Shown: in pieces, positions 38,091-46,045 of the stretch
Layout: the number at the start of each line of letters is the position of its first letter
How positions within the stretch are numbered: position 1 is the first letter of the stretch
Assembly: GCF_018417635.1 (NCBI RefSeq)
Contig: NZ_CP071007.1
Coordinates: forward strand, 5,146,501 to 5,210,500
Reading direction: 5' to 3'
Source of the DNA: Pseudomonas sp. SORT22
GTDB lineage: Bacteria; Pseudomonadota; Gammaproteobacteria; Pseudomonadales; Pseudomonadaceae
DNA: 64,000 nt
The notes under the pieces: generated by a model
Database searches by the model: none
What the model saw: only the letters and a program-made list of their open reading frames with translations
Told to the model about the DNA's origin: nothing
Made by a program: the position numbers and the translations under genes

Positions 38091-39308
38091 ATGTCAGACC
38101 CCGTTTTGCTGCTGCGTCATCACCGTCCCTTCCTGGCCTTCTGGCTGGCCCGGGTATTTACCGCCAGCGGCTTTCAGATGCTTACCGTGGCGATCGGCTG
38201 GCACCTCTACCAATTGACCGGCAATGTCCTCGACCTGGGCCTGGTGGGCCTGGTGGAATTCGCCCCGCGGGTGCTGTTCATGCTGCACACCGGACACGTC
38301 GCCGACCGCTATGACCGGCGCCGGGTCGCCGCCCTGTGCCAGAGTGCCCAGGCCATGATCGCCCTGGTGCTGGTGGTCGCCAGCAGCACCCACAGCGTCA
38401 GCCGCGAACTGATCTTCCTGCTGGCGTTCTTGCTCGGTAGCGCACGCTCCTTTGAAATGCCGGCGACCCAGGCGCTGCTGCCCAATGTGGTGCCCTCCGA
38501 GCTGTTTCCACGTGCCGTGGCTGCTTCTGCCTCGGCGATGCAGGCGGCGACCATCGTCGCGCCGGCGGTGGGCGGTTTTCTCTATGCCTTTGGCAGCGTC
38601 TGGGTGTACGGGCCGACGGTAGCGTTGTACCTGATTGCCTGCGTGTTGACCCTGGGCCTGGTGTCGCGCCAGCAACCAGGCAACCAGGGCCGCGCCAGCC
38701 TCGAATCGCTGATGGCCGGCATTCGCTTTATCCGCAGCCGCCCGGACATCCTCGGGGCGATCTCCCTGGACCTGTTCGCCGTGCTGCTGGGCGGCGCCAC
38801 CGCGCTGTTGCCGGTGTTTGCCAAGGACATCCTGCTGACCGGCCCCTGGGGCCTGGGCCTGCTGCGCTCGGCGCCGGCGGTGGGCGCCCTGCTGATGTCG
38901 CTGTGGCTGGCGCGCTTTCCGGTGGAGCGCAAGGTCGGGCGGGTGATGTTTACCGCTGTCGGCGTGTTCGGGGTGGCGACCATTGCCTTTGGCCTGTCCA
39001 CTTCGTTCTGGTTTTCCCTCGCCGTGCTGGCGGTGCTGGGCGCCGCCGACATGATCAGCATGGTAATACGCGGTGCCTTCGTGCAGCTGGAGACACCGGA
39101 TGAAATGCGCGGCCGGGTCAGCGCGGTGAACGGGCTGTTCATCGGCGCCTCGAACCAGCTCGGTGAGTTCGAGTCAGGAGTGACTGCGCACTGGTTCGGC
39201 ACGGTACCGGCGGTAGTGCTGGGCGGGGTCGGCACGCTGCTGGTGACCGGGGTGTGGATCAAGCTGTTTCCGACCCTGGCTGGGCGCGATTATATGCATA
39301 AGCAGTGA
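38091..39308 (+). CDS. MFS transporter, EntS/MFS_3 type
   Basis: A 405-residue, 12-helix transporter starting MSDPVLLLRHHRPFLAFWLARVF. The family signature GHVADRYDRRRV lies between helices 2 and 3, and a second conserved loop is SFEMPATQALLPNVVP. EntS-type proteins export siderophores or drugs; there is no siderophore gene nearby, so the substrate is open. It is divergent from cioA. Confidence 0.8.
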   Translation: MSDPVLLLRHHRPFLAFWLARVFTASGFQMLTVAIGWHLYQLTGNVLDLGLVGLVEFAPRVLFMLHTGHVADRYDRRRVAALCQSAQAMIALVLVVASSTHSVSRELIFLLAFLLGSARSFEMPATQALLPNVVPSELFPRAVAASASAMQAATIVAPAVGGFLYAFGSVWVYGPTVALYLIACVLTLGLVSRQQPGNQGRASLESLMAGIRFIRSRPDILGAISLDLFAVLLGGATALLPVFAKDILLTGPWGLGLLRSAPAVGALLMSLWLARFPVERKVGRVMFTAVGVFGVATIAFGLSTSFWFSLAVLAVLGAADMISMVIRGAFVQLETPDEMRGRVSAVNGLFIGASNQLGEFESGVTAHWFGTVPAVVLGGVGTLLVTGVWIKLFPTLAGRDYMHKQ

Positions 39309-39311
39309 GGG

Positions 39312-39340
39312 CCTGTGGGAGCGGGCTTGCCCCGCGATAG
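39312..39340. repeat. REP element, single copy
   Basis: CCTGTGGGAGCGGGCTTGCC followed by CCGCGATAG, in the 32-base gap between the convergent MFS and DJ-1-like genes. Confidence 0.8.
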
Positions 39341-39889
39341 TCACACCCGCAGCTCAGCCGCCACCCGCTTGCGCAGCACCCTGCCCGCCAGTTGCTCGAC
39401 CAACACCAAGGCAAATTCCAGCGCCGCCGCCGACCCCTGGGCGGTGATGCAATTACCGTCCACCACCACCGGCTGATCGACAAAGCTGCACCCGGACAAC
39501 CCCTGGCTGACAGCCGGGTCACAGGTCATGCGTCGCTGGCGCAACACACCATAGGCCTGCAGCGCCAACGGCGCTTCGCCGATCGCGGCAAAAAACTTGC
39601 CGGCCCTGGCCTGATCCTTGACCTGCTGCGCCAGTGGTTGGTGCGCGGCCATGTGCTGTGCGCCTTTTTCGCCCCCGGGCAAGACCATCAGGTCGAACGG
39701 CTGGGCCAGCAGGTCGACCAGCATGCCGTCGGCGGTCAAGCGCGTGCCGCGGGCACAGGTGAGCATCCGCCGGCCTTCGATACTGGCCACCACCACTTCG
39801 ATCTCGGCGCGGCGCAGCACGTCGATCAGGGTCACGCTCTGCAGGTCATCCGCGCCTTCGGCGACTACGATCAGGGCTCTGTGGGTCAT
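39341..39889 (-). CDS. DJ-1/PfpI family protein lacking the active-site cysteine
   Basis: A 182-residue single-domain DJ-1/YajL-like protein starting MTHRALIVVAEGADDLQSVT, with GGAGAG 6 bases before the ATG at 39889. The fold landmarks VLPGGEKGAQHM and AAIGEAPLAL are present, but the nucleophile-elbow position is G104 where YajL and DJ-1 have Cys106. The supporting glutamate also appears changed (EGADDLQ against GSEETEA). It is therefore unlikely to have classical DJ-1 chemistry. It may form a unit with the GNAT gene, 39 bases away on the same strand. Confidence 0.8.
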   Translation of the reverse strand: MTHRALIVVAEGADDLQSVTLIDVLRRAEIEVVVASIEGRRMLTCARGTRLTADGMLVDLLAQPFDLMVLPGGEKGAQHMAAHQPLAQQVKDQARAGKFFAAIGEAPLALQAYGVLRQRRMTCDPAVSQGLSGCSFVDQPVVVDGNCITAQGSAAALEFALVLVEQLAGRVLRKRVAAELRV

Positions 39890-39928
39890 CAACTGCTCTC
39901 CGCCGGGGTATCCCACAAGCTTAGTCGC

Positions 39929-40408
39929 TCACAGCAACAGGGTCAGTTGACGCTCGTGGCCCTGGCGCGCGCGGTAGCCATCGCCGCTGTCGACCCAGCC
40001 GCTGGCCAGGTACAGCGCCAGGGCGGCGTGGTTGTCCCGGTCTACAGAAAGCTGCAGGCAACGCACCTCGGGCCACGCCTCGCACACCAGGCCCGGCAAC
40101 GCCTGCATGAAAAATCGCCCCAGGCCCTGGCCCTGCAAGCGCTGATCGACTTGCAAGGCATTGATCGTCGCCGCATCGGCCCGGGCCCAGGGCGCCAGGA
40201 ACACCCCGCGCTGAAGCAGCAAGAAGGCCCGCGGCAGGTTGTCCAGCAGCAGCGCCACGCCACGCCGGTCGGGACTGTCGCCACTTTGCAGGGTGTACAA
40301 GGCGCTAGCCATATCGCCGGCAAAGCGCAGTTGCTCAGGCCGCACCTGGATGTCGAGCAGTTGCTCGCGCTGGGCCGGGTTAAGGTCGCGGTAGTCGGTC
40401 AAGTGCAC
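39929..40408 (-). CDS. GNAT family N-acetyltransferase
   Basis: A 159-residue acetyltransferase with the CoA-binding motif VDQRLQGQGLGRFFM at about 90-104 and the C-terminal LSVDRDNHAALALYLASGW typical of GNAT enzymes. The start is probably GTG at 40408 (VHLTDYRDLNPAQRE), with no good ribosome site. It is upstream of the DJ-1-like gene and divergent from azgA. Substrate unknown. Confidence 0.8.
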   Translation of the reverse strand: MHLTDYRDLNPAQREQLLDIQVRPEQLRFAGDMASALYTLQSGDSPDRRGVALLLDNLPRAFLLLQRGVFLAPWARADAATINALQVDQRLQGQGLGRFFMQALPGLVCEAWPEVRCLQLSVDRDNHAALALYLASGWVDSGDGYRARQGHERQLTLLL

Positions 40409-40446
40409 AGCATGGTCAACTCGGGATGGGGGGAACGGCGCAGAAC

Positions 40447-40462
40447 CTGCAGATATCTGCAG
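40447..40462. promoter_or_regulatory. 16-bp palindrome upstream of the azgA promoter
   Basis: CTGCAGATATCTGCAG is a perfect palindrome lying about 15 bases upstream of the likely -35 element, between divergent GNAT and azgA genes. A candidate operator; the regulator is unknown. Confidence 0.5.
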
Positions 40463-40477
40463 TGTATCGCGACATTA

Positions 40478-40507
40478 ATTACCGCTGCCCGAGCATGCTG
40501 GTATGAT
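40478..40507 (+). promoter_or_regulatory. Predicted azgA promoter with extended -10
   Basis: TTACCG (40478-40483) and TATGAT (40502-40507) are 18 bases apart, with TGG directly before the -10 (an extended -10, TG-N-TATGAT). Transcription would start near 40514, giving a leader of about 100 bases before the azgA start codon. Confidence 0.55.
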
Positions 40508-40514
40508 GCGCGGC

Positions 40515-40616
40515 TTTTTTCCGACCCAGGGAAAAACCACAGTCTCCCGGTACAGTCTGTGCTTTGCTAACTGGGTCGATACATTCACGGCGCCGGGAGC
40601 GCCACGGGGAGCAGGC
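40515..40616 (+). ncRNA. Structured azgA leader, candidate translational switch
   Basis: The leader can form three helices. P1 is CGACCCAG (40522-40529) with CTGGGTCG (40571-40578). P2 is CACAG (40538-40542) with CTGTG (40557-40561), inside P1. P3 is GGCG (40589-40592) with CGCC (40600-40603). The P2 loop contains CTCCCGG (40544-40550), the exact complement of the entire seven-base P3 loop CCGGGAG (40593-40599). The same CTCCC can instead pair with the Shine-Dalgarno GGGAG (40607-40611). This allows mutually exclusive loop-loop and loop-SD pairing. No ligand class is recognised with confidence. Confidence 0.55.
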
Positions 40617-41912
40617 ATGCTGGAAAGGCTGTTTCAACTAAAAGCACACGACACCAATGTCCGCACCGAGATTCTCGCGGGCGTGACCACCTTCCTGGCC
40701 ATGGCCTACATCCTGTTCGTCAACCCGAGCATTCTCGGCGAGACCGGCATGGACAAGGGCGCGCTGTTCGTCGCCACCTGCCTGGCAGCGGCGATCGGCT
40801 CGACCACCATGGGCCTGATCGCCAACTACCCGATCGCTCTGGCACCGGGCATGGGCCTGAACGCCTTCTTCACCTACACCGTGGTCCTGCACATGGGCCA
40901 CACCTGGCAGGTGGCATTGGGCGCGGTGTTCATCTCGGCGGTGTGCTTCTTCCTGCTGTCGATCTTTCGCATCCGCGAATGGATCGTCAACAGCATCCCG
41001 TTGCCGCTGCGTTCGGCAATTGCCGCCGGTATTGGCCTGTTCCTGGCGCTGATCGCCCTGCATAACGCCGGCATCGTCGTCGATAACCAGGCCACCCTGG
41101 TGGGCCTCGGTGACCTCAAGAAACCGGCGCCGATCCTCGCCACCCTGGGTTTCTTCCTGATCGTCGCGCTGGAGGCCATGAAGGTCCGCGGCGCGGTGCT
41201 GATCGGCATCCTGGCGGTGACCGTGGCCTCGATCGCCCTGGGCGTGACTCCATTCAACGGCGTGGTGTCGATGCCGCCGTCGCTGGCGCCGACCTTCCTG
41301 CAGCTGGACATCAAGGGCGCGCTGGACGTCGGCCTGATCAGCGTGATTTTCGCCTTCCTGTTCGTCGACCTGTTCGACAACTCCGGCACCCTGATCGGCG
41401 TCGCCAAGCGCGCCGGCCTGATGCGCAAGGACGGCCACATGCCGAAAATGGGCCGGGCGCTGATCGCCGACAGCACCGCGGCGATGGCCGGTTCCCTGCT
41501 GGGTACCTCGACCACCACCAGCTACATCGAATCTGCAGCCGGCGTCAGCGCCGGTGGCCGCACCGGCCTGACCGCCATCGTGGTGGCTATTCTGTTCCTG
41601 CTGGCGCTGTTCTTCGCACCGCTGGCCGGCAGCGTGCCAGCCTTCGCCACGGCACCGGCGCTGTTGTTCGTCGCCGTGTTGATGGCTTCGGGCCTGGCTG
41701 AAATAAACTGGGACGACATTACCGAAGCCGCGCCGGTGGTGGTCACTGCCCTGGCCATGCCGCTGACCTACTCGATCGCCAACGGCATCGCCTTCGGTTT
41801 CATTGCCTGGACCGCGATCAAGCTGCTTTCCGGCCGCGCCCGTGACCTCAACGCGGCACTGGTGATCCTCTCGGTCCTGTTCGTCATCAAACTGGGCTGG
41901 TTCAACGCATGA
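40617..41912 (+). CDS. AzgA-family adenine/guanine/hypoxanthine permease
   Basis: A 431-residue inner-membrane purine permease of the AzgA/GhxP branch, starting [20 protein letters not shown] with GGGGAG 6 bases upstream. Signatures are [20 protein letters not shown] (about 22-41), [17 protein letters not shown] and [15 protein letters not shown], plus [20 protein letters not shown], all strongly conserved in the family. It overlaps trmA by 4 bases. Its leader RNA is unusual (see 40515-40616). Confidence 0.93.
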   Translation: MLERLFQLKAHDTNVRTEILAGVTTFLAMAYILFVNPSILGETGMDKGALFVATCLAAAIGSTTMGLIANYPIALAPGMGLNAFFTYTVVLHMGHTWQVALGAVFISAVCFFLLSIFRIREWIVNSIPLPLRSAIAAGIGLFLALIALHNAGIVVDNQATLVGLGDLKKPAPILATLGFFLIVALEAMKVRGAVLIGILAVTVASIALGVTPFNGVVSMPPSLAPTFLQLDIKGALDVGLISVIFAFLFVDLFDNSGTLIGVAKRAGLMRKDGHMPKMGRALIADSTAAMAGSLLGTSTTTSYIESAAGVSAGGRTGLTAIVVAILFLLALFFAPLAGSVPAFATAPALLFVAVLMASGLAEINWDDITEAAPVVVTALAMPLTYSIANGIAFGFIAWTAIKLLSGRARDLNAALVILSVLFVIKLGWFNA

Positions 41913-42994
41913 GTGCTGTCTTCGACCCTTCGACCTACACCCAGCAGCTCGACGCCAAGGTCGCGCGCCTGCGCGAGCTGCTGGCGCCGTTCGCGGCGCC
42001 CGAGCCTGCGGTATTCGACTCGCCGCGCGAGCACTATCGCCTGCGCGCCGAGTTCCGCCTGTGGCGCGAAAACGAGCAGCGCTTCTACGCGATGTTCGCC
42101 CCGGGCGAGAAACACACGCCGATTCTGATTGAAGACTTCCCGATTGCCAGTCTGCAGATCAACGACCTGATGCCACGGCTCAAGGCCGCCTGGCAAGCCA
42201 GCTCGGCGTTGAGCTTCAAGCTGTTCCAGGTGGAGTTCCTCACCACCCTGGCAGGCGATGCAATGATCACCCTGTGCTATCACCGTCCGCTGGACGAGCA
42301 CTGGGAGCGCGCCGCGCAGCAACTGGCCAGCGACCTGGGCGTGAGCATCATCGGCCGCTCCAAGGGCAAGCGCGTGGTGATCGGCCGCGATTACGCAGTC
42401 GAAGAGCTGCAGATTGCCGGGCGCACCTTCCGCTACCGCCAGCCTGAAGGCGCCTTCACCCAGCCTAACGGCGCGGTCAACCAGAAGATGCTCAACTGGG
42501 CCTATGAAGCCCTGGGCGAGCGCCAGGACGATCTGCTCGAGCTGTACTGCGGCAACGGCAACTTCACCCTGCCGCTGGCCACCCGGGTGCGCAAGGTACT
42601 GGCCACCGAGATCAGCAAGACCTCGGTCAATGCCGCCCTGCACAACCTCGACGACAACGCTGTGGATAACGTGCGCCTGGTGCGTCTGTCGGCTGAAGAG
42701 CTGACCGAAGCGCTGAACGAAGTGCGTCCGTTCCGCCGCCTCGAAGGCATTGACCTCAAGAGCTACCAGTTCGCCAGTGTGTTCGTCGACCCGCCGCGCG
42801 CCGGCATGGACCCGGATACCTGCGAGCTGACCCGGCGCTTCGACAACATCCTGTACATCTCCTGCAACCCGCAAACCCTGGCGGCCAACATCGCCCAGTT
42901 GCACGACACCCATCGCATCGAGCGCTGTGCGTTGTTTGACCAGTTTCCGTATACCCATCACATGGAGAGCGGGGTGTTGCTGGTTCGCCGTTGA
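41909..42994 (+). CDS. trmA: tRNA (uracil-5-)-methyltransferase
   Basis: A 361-residue SAM enzyme making m5U54 in the T-loop of tRNAs. The SAM motif is [16 protein letters not shown], the catalytic cysteine is C319 in YISCNPQTL, and the general base is E353 in HHMESGVLL. Its ATG overlaps the azgA stop (ATGA), so it is translationally coupled to the permease and would be affected by any control through the azgA leader. Confidence 0.96.
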   Translation: MSAVFDPSTYTQQLDAKVARLRELLAPFAAPEPAVFDSPREHYRLRAEFRLWRENEQRFYAMFAPGEKHTPILIEDFPIASLQINDLMPRLKAAWQASSALSFKLFQVEFLTTLAGDAMITLCYHRPLDEHWERAAQQLASDLGVSIIGRSKGKRVVIGRDYAVEELQIAGRTFRYRQPEGAFTQPNGAVNQKMLNWAYEALGERQDDLLELYCGNGNFTLPLATRVRKVLATEISKTSVNAALHNLDDNAVDNVRLVRLSAEELTEALNEVRPFRRLEGIDLKSYQFASVFVDPPRAGMDPDTCELTRRFDNILYISCNPQTLAANIAQLHDTHRIERCALFDQFPYTHHMESGVLLVRR

Positions 42995-43000
42995 AGCTAC

Positions 43001-43034
43001 CGCGGGTCAAGCCCGCTCCTGCAGGAGCGGGCCC
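43001..43034. repeat. REP hairpin after trmA
   Basis: CGCGGGTCAAGCCCGCTCCT-GCAGGAGCGGGCCC: two REP arms closely joined. It separates convergent trmA and the phosphodiesterase gene. Confidence 0.8.
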
Positions 43035-43035
43035 T

Positions 43036-44208
43036 TCAGCCGAGCCCCGAACACATCAACAGCGGCACCAGCTGATCCTCATCGGTCAACGCCCCATGGT
43101 GCCCGCGCCATTGGCTGGCGTACTTTTCCACCTCGCTGCGAATGATCCCGCCCGCCCCGCGCGGGACCACGATCAGATCGCCAATCCGCGCCTCCGCCTG
43201 GCTTAGCAGCACATCGCCGAACAGCCCCTTGGCAATCGCCTGGGCCTTGCTCAACACGTGATAGCCCTCCCCCAGGCGATTCTGCCAGCGCTCGTGCACG
43301 CGGTCCTGCTGGTGCGCGTGGGTGTACAGGTAGCGCGCGCGAATATCTCCGGCCATCGCCCGCACGCCCTCCTGCAGCGCCGGGTCCAGATCAAAGTCGC
43401 GCACCTGTTCGCTGTCCAGCGCCAGCATGCCGTGGTCGGCAATCACCATCAGCCGCGCCTGCTCAGGCAAGGATTGGGCGATGGCCCGGGCCAGCTGGTC
43501 GGCAATCTGCAGTTGCTTGAGCCAGCCCTCGGAGCCTGGGCCGAACAGGTGCCCGGCAAAATCCAGGTCGCCGAAATAGGCGAAGCAGAACGCCGGCCCC
43601 GGCACGGCCAGGGCGGCATTGACCAGTTCCGGATAGGCATCATAGGCCGGCGCAGGGAGGATCTTGCCGGCCCTGTAAATCGCCCGGGTGAAGTCGGAAC
43701 TGGCATAGCGCCCGAGCATCACCGTGCTGATGGCGATGCCCTGGGCCGCGGCCTGGCCCCAGGCATCGGCGGGCACGATAAAAGTCTCCGGCGGCGGCGC
43801 GCCACTGGCCTGCGCCTCGACCTGCAAGGGCGAGGTGGTCCAGGTCAGTGGCGACAGTTCAGTGTGCTCATCCAGGGCAAAGCCGCAGCCGACGATACCG
43901 TGGGCGCCGCTGCCCAGCCCGCAAGCCACCGAGGCCAGGCTGGTCGCCGTGGTGGCTGGAAAGCCTACCTTGAAGTGGCTGTCCGGCTGCATCAGCGAGG
44001 CAAGAAACGGCGCATGCCGGGCGTGGGCCTGCAGCAGGTTCCAGCCCAGGCCGTCGATCAGCAGCAGGCAGGTGCTGCGCGAATGGTCGAGGCGAAAGGC
44101 ATTGCGAAAACCGTGGCCACCCAGGGCCGCGAAAATCGACTGGGTGAGGTTGGCCAGGCCCGGCCAGGTTTCACCCAGCGACTGCAGGTCGTTGATCGGC
44201 GTTGCCAT
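43036..44208 (-). CDS. Alkaline phosphatase superfamily phosphodiesterase/pyrophosphatase
   Basis: A 390-residue protein with the metal-binding pattern of the nucleotide pyrophosphatase branch: D in LLIDGLG, the nucleophile Thr in FPATTATS, D/H in GDLDFAGH, DH in ADHGM and the last H in RGHHGALT. It has no signal peptide, so it is probably cytoplasmic. The start MATPINDLQS at 44208 has GGAGGG 6 bases upstream. The substrate is unknown; it does not appear to belong to the catabolic genes next to it. Confidence 0.85.
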   Translation of the reverse strand: MATPINDLQSLGETWPGLANLTQSIFAALGGHGFRNAFRLDHSRSTCLLLIDGLGWNLLQAHARHAPFLASLMQPDSHFKVGFPATTATSLASVACGLGSGAHGIVGCGFALDEHTELSPLTWTTSPLQVEAQASGAPPPETFIVPADAWGQAAAQGIAISTVMLGRYASSDFTRAIYRAGKILPAPAYDAYPELVNAALAVPGPAFCFAYFGDLDFAGHLFGPGSEGWLKQLQIADQLARAIAQSLPEQARLMVIADHGMLALDSEQVRDFDLDPALQEGVRAMAGDIRARYLYTHAHQQDRVHERWQNRLGEGYHVLSKAQAIAKGLFGDVLLSQAEARIGDLIVVPRGAGGIIRSEVEKYASQWRGHHGALTDEDQLVPLLMCSGLG

Positions 44209-44301
44209 GTTGCCCTCCGTGGTCAGGTGCAAAGCAACAGGTGTAGCACAGGCTGTGCGATCAGCGCACAGAAAACACCCCTGCGGCCTTGCGCCCGATT
44301 G

Positions 44302-44322
44302 ACCAAATTAACCATTCGGTAC
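44302..44322. promoter_or_regulatory. Candidate TetR operator before the shikimate dehydrogenase-like gene
   Basis: Read on the minus strand, this 21-base block shares 15 positions with the block at 48033-48053 between quiC and its MFS gene (common pattern GTAC-n2-A-n-T-n-GTTA-n-TTT-n-GT). It lies 58 bases before the start codon at 44380. Confidence 0.5.
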
Positions 44323-44379
44323 ATTTTTAAGCGAAGGCACTCCCGCTTCATCACCAAGAATAACAACGGAGTTTTCAAC

Positions 44380-45240
44380 ATGGCTTTGGCCTCTTCTTCC
44401 GGCATTCTTGCCGGCCTTATCGGCGCGGGCATCCAGGCTTCGCGCACCCCGGCGCTGCACGAGCACGAAGGCGCCGCGCAAGGCCTGAACTACCTGTACC
44501 GGCTGATCGACCTGGACCAGCTCAAGCTCGACAGCAGCGCCCTCGAAGAGCTGCTGACCGCGGCCGAGCACATGGGCTTCACCGGCCTGAACATCACCTT
44601 CCCGTGCAAGCAGGCGATCCTGCCGCTGCTCAACGAACTGTCACCGCAAGCGCGCGGTATCGGCGCGGTGAACACCGTGGTATTCAAGGACGGCAAACGC
44701 ATCGGCCACAACACCGACTGCCTGGGTTTTGCCGAGGGCTTTCGCCGTGGCCTGAGCGACGCGCCGCGCCGCCAGGTGGTGCAGATGGGCGCCGGTGGCG
44801 CCGGCGCTGCGGTAGCTCATGCGCTGCTGGAAGAAGCGGTCGGGCAACTGAGCGTGTTCGATGTCGAACCGGCCCGTGCCCAGGCCCTTGTGGACAACCT
44901 CAACCAGCACTTTGCCGGCAGCCGCGCCAGGGTCGGTCATGACCTGCAAAGCGCCATGGCCAGCGCCGACGGCCTGGTCAACACCACGCCCATGGGCATG
45001 GCCAAGCTGCCGGGCATGCCGGTGCCCAAGGCGCTGCTACGGGCGGATCTGTGGGTGGCGGAGATTGTTTACTTTCCGCTGCAAACCGAACTGCTGCGCG
45101 AAGCCCGGGCCCTGGGCTGCCGCACCCTGAGCGGGGCGAACATGGCGGTGTTCCAGGCGGTGAAGGCGTTTGAACTGTTCAGCGGGGTGAAGCCTGATGC
45201 GGCGCGGATGATCGAGCACTTCAACAGTCTGGGTGACTGA
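44380..45240 (+). CDS. Shikimate/quinate dehydrogenase-like protein (AroE paralogue)
   Basis: A 286-residue member of the shikimate dehydrogenase superfamily, starting MALASSSGILAGLIGAG. The catalytic lysine is in NITFPCKQ (about residue 75), the substrate aspartate in GHNTDCLGF, and the nucleotide fold in QMGAGGAGAAVAHA. The first substrate motif is QASRTP rather than the SLSP-like motif of biosynthetic AroE, so it is probably the catabolic or RifI2-type paralogue. Next to tetR and quiC, it should oxidise shikimate or quinate to the 3-dehydro acid. Confidence 0.85.
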   Translation: MALASSSGILAGLIGAGIQASRTPALHEHEGAAQGLNYLYRLIDLDQLKLDSSALEELLTAAEHMGFTGLNITFPCKQAILPLLNELSPQARGIGAVNTVVFKDGKRIGHNTDCLGFAEGFRRGLSDAPRRQVVQMGAGGAGAAVAHALLEEAVGQLSVFDVEPARAQALVDNLNQHFAGSRARVGHDLQSAMASADGLVNTTPMGMAKLPGMPVPKALLRADLWVAEIVYFPLQTELLREARALGCRTLSGANMAVFQAVKAFELFSGVKPDAARMIEHFNSLGD

Positions 45241-45243
45241 AAA

Positions 45244-45295
45244 GCATCGCGGGGCAAGCCCGCTCCTACGGTAGGAACGGGCTTGCCCGGCGAAA
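45244..45295. repeat. REP pair
   Basis: GCATCGCGGGGCAAGCCCGC-TCCTACG followed immediately by the inverted arm GTAGGAACGGGCTTGCCCGG-CGA, in the 59-base gap between the convergent dehydrogenase-like and tetR genes. Confidence 0.85.
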
Positions 45296-45299
45296 ATAC

Positions 45300-45968
45300 T
45301 CAGGCTTGCAAAAATCTAAGCACCGACTCGCAAATCATCTGCCGATGCCGGTCCTTGACCGCCTTGTCCTCGAAGTCCACCTGGAAGATCTCGCCAAAGG
45401 TGTGCCGGTTCGACACCCGGTAGAAGCAGAACGAGCTGATCAGCAGGTGCACATCCAGCGCCTCCAGCCCCTGGCGGAATACCCCCTCGCCAGCGCCGCG
45501 CTTGAGCACTTCATCCAGCGCCGTGAGTACGGTCTTGTTCATCGAGCGAATCGCCGCCGAGCGCTTCACGTACTCGCCGTGGTGCATGTTCTCGTTGCAG
45601 ACGATGCGCACGAAATCGACGTTGCGATCATGGTGATCGAAGGTGAATTCCACCAGCCGGCGGATGCCCAGGCGCGGCTCGAGTTCGGCCAGGTGCAGGT
45701 TGCTTTCAGTGCTGCGAATATCGCCGTAGAGCTTCTCCAGCACTTCTACGTACAACTGCTCCTTGCTGTTGAAGTAGTAGTAGATCATGCGCTTGGAGGT
45801 TTGCGTGCGCTCGGCGATCGCATCGACCCGGGCGCCAGCCAGCCCCTGCTGGACGAACTCGCTGATCGCCGCCTGGAGAATGTTCTCGCGGGTCTTTTCC
45901 GGATTGTTCTTGCGGCCCTTGCGCGGCGCTTGTTCGGGGGCTGCGCAGAGTGCTGGGGTAGTCGTCAT
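45300..45968 (-). CDS. TetR-family regulator of the quinate/shikimate genes
   Basis: A 222-residue TetR-type regulator. After a basic N-terminus (RKGRKNNPEKTRENILQAA) comes the helix-turn-helix ARVDAIAERTQTSKRMIYYYF at about 46-66; the ligand domain follows. It is 77 bases downstream of quiC on the same strand and faces the dehydrogenase-like gene, so it probably controls both. The order MFS / quiC / tetR / aroE-like resembles the PA0241-PA0244 cluster of P. aeruginosa (from memory). Confidence 0.88.
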   Translation of the reverse strand: MTTTPALCAAPEQAPRKGRKNNPEKTRENILQAAISEFVQQGLAGARVDAIAERTQTSKRMIYYYFNSKEQLYVEVLEKLYGDIRSTESNLHLAELEPRLGIRRLVEFTFDHHDRNVDFVRIVCNENMHHGEYVKRSAAIRSMNKTVLTALDEVLKRGAGEGVFRQGLEALDVHLLISSFCFYRVSNRHTFGEIFQVDFEDKAVKDRHRQMICESVLRFLQA

Positions 45969-46045
45969 ACGGGACTCATGGCCATCGGTTAACCCGGCAA
46001 TTATGAGCCCCGGGTGCTGAGTAAGGAAGCCTCGGCGCCTGCGCC

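Noticed and set aside
43258..44379. The long extension upstream of the dehydrogenase-like gene
   Set aside because: The in-frame extension covers the antisense of the phosphodiesterase gene; the real start at 44380 has GGAG upstream and fits the family.
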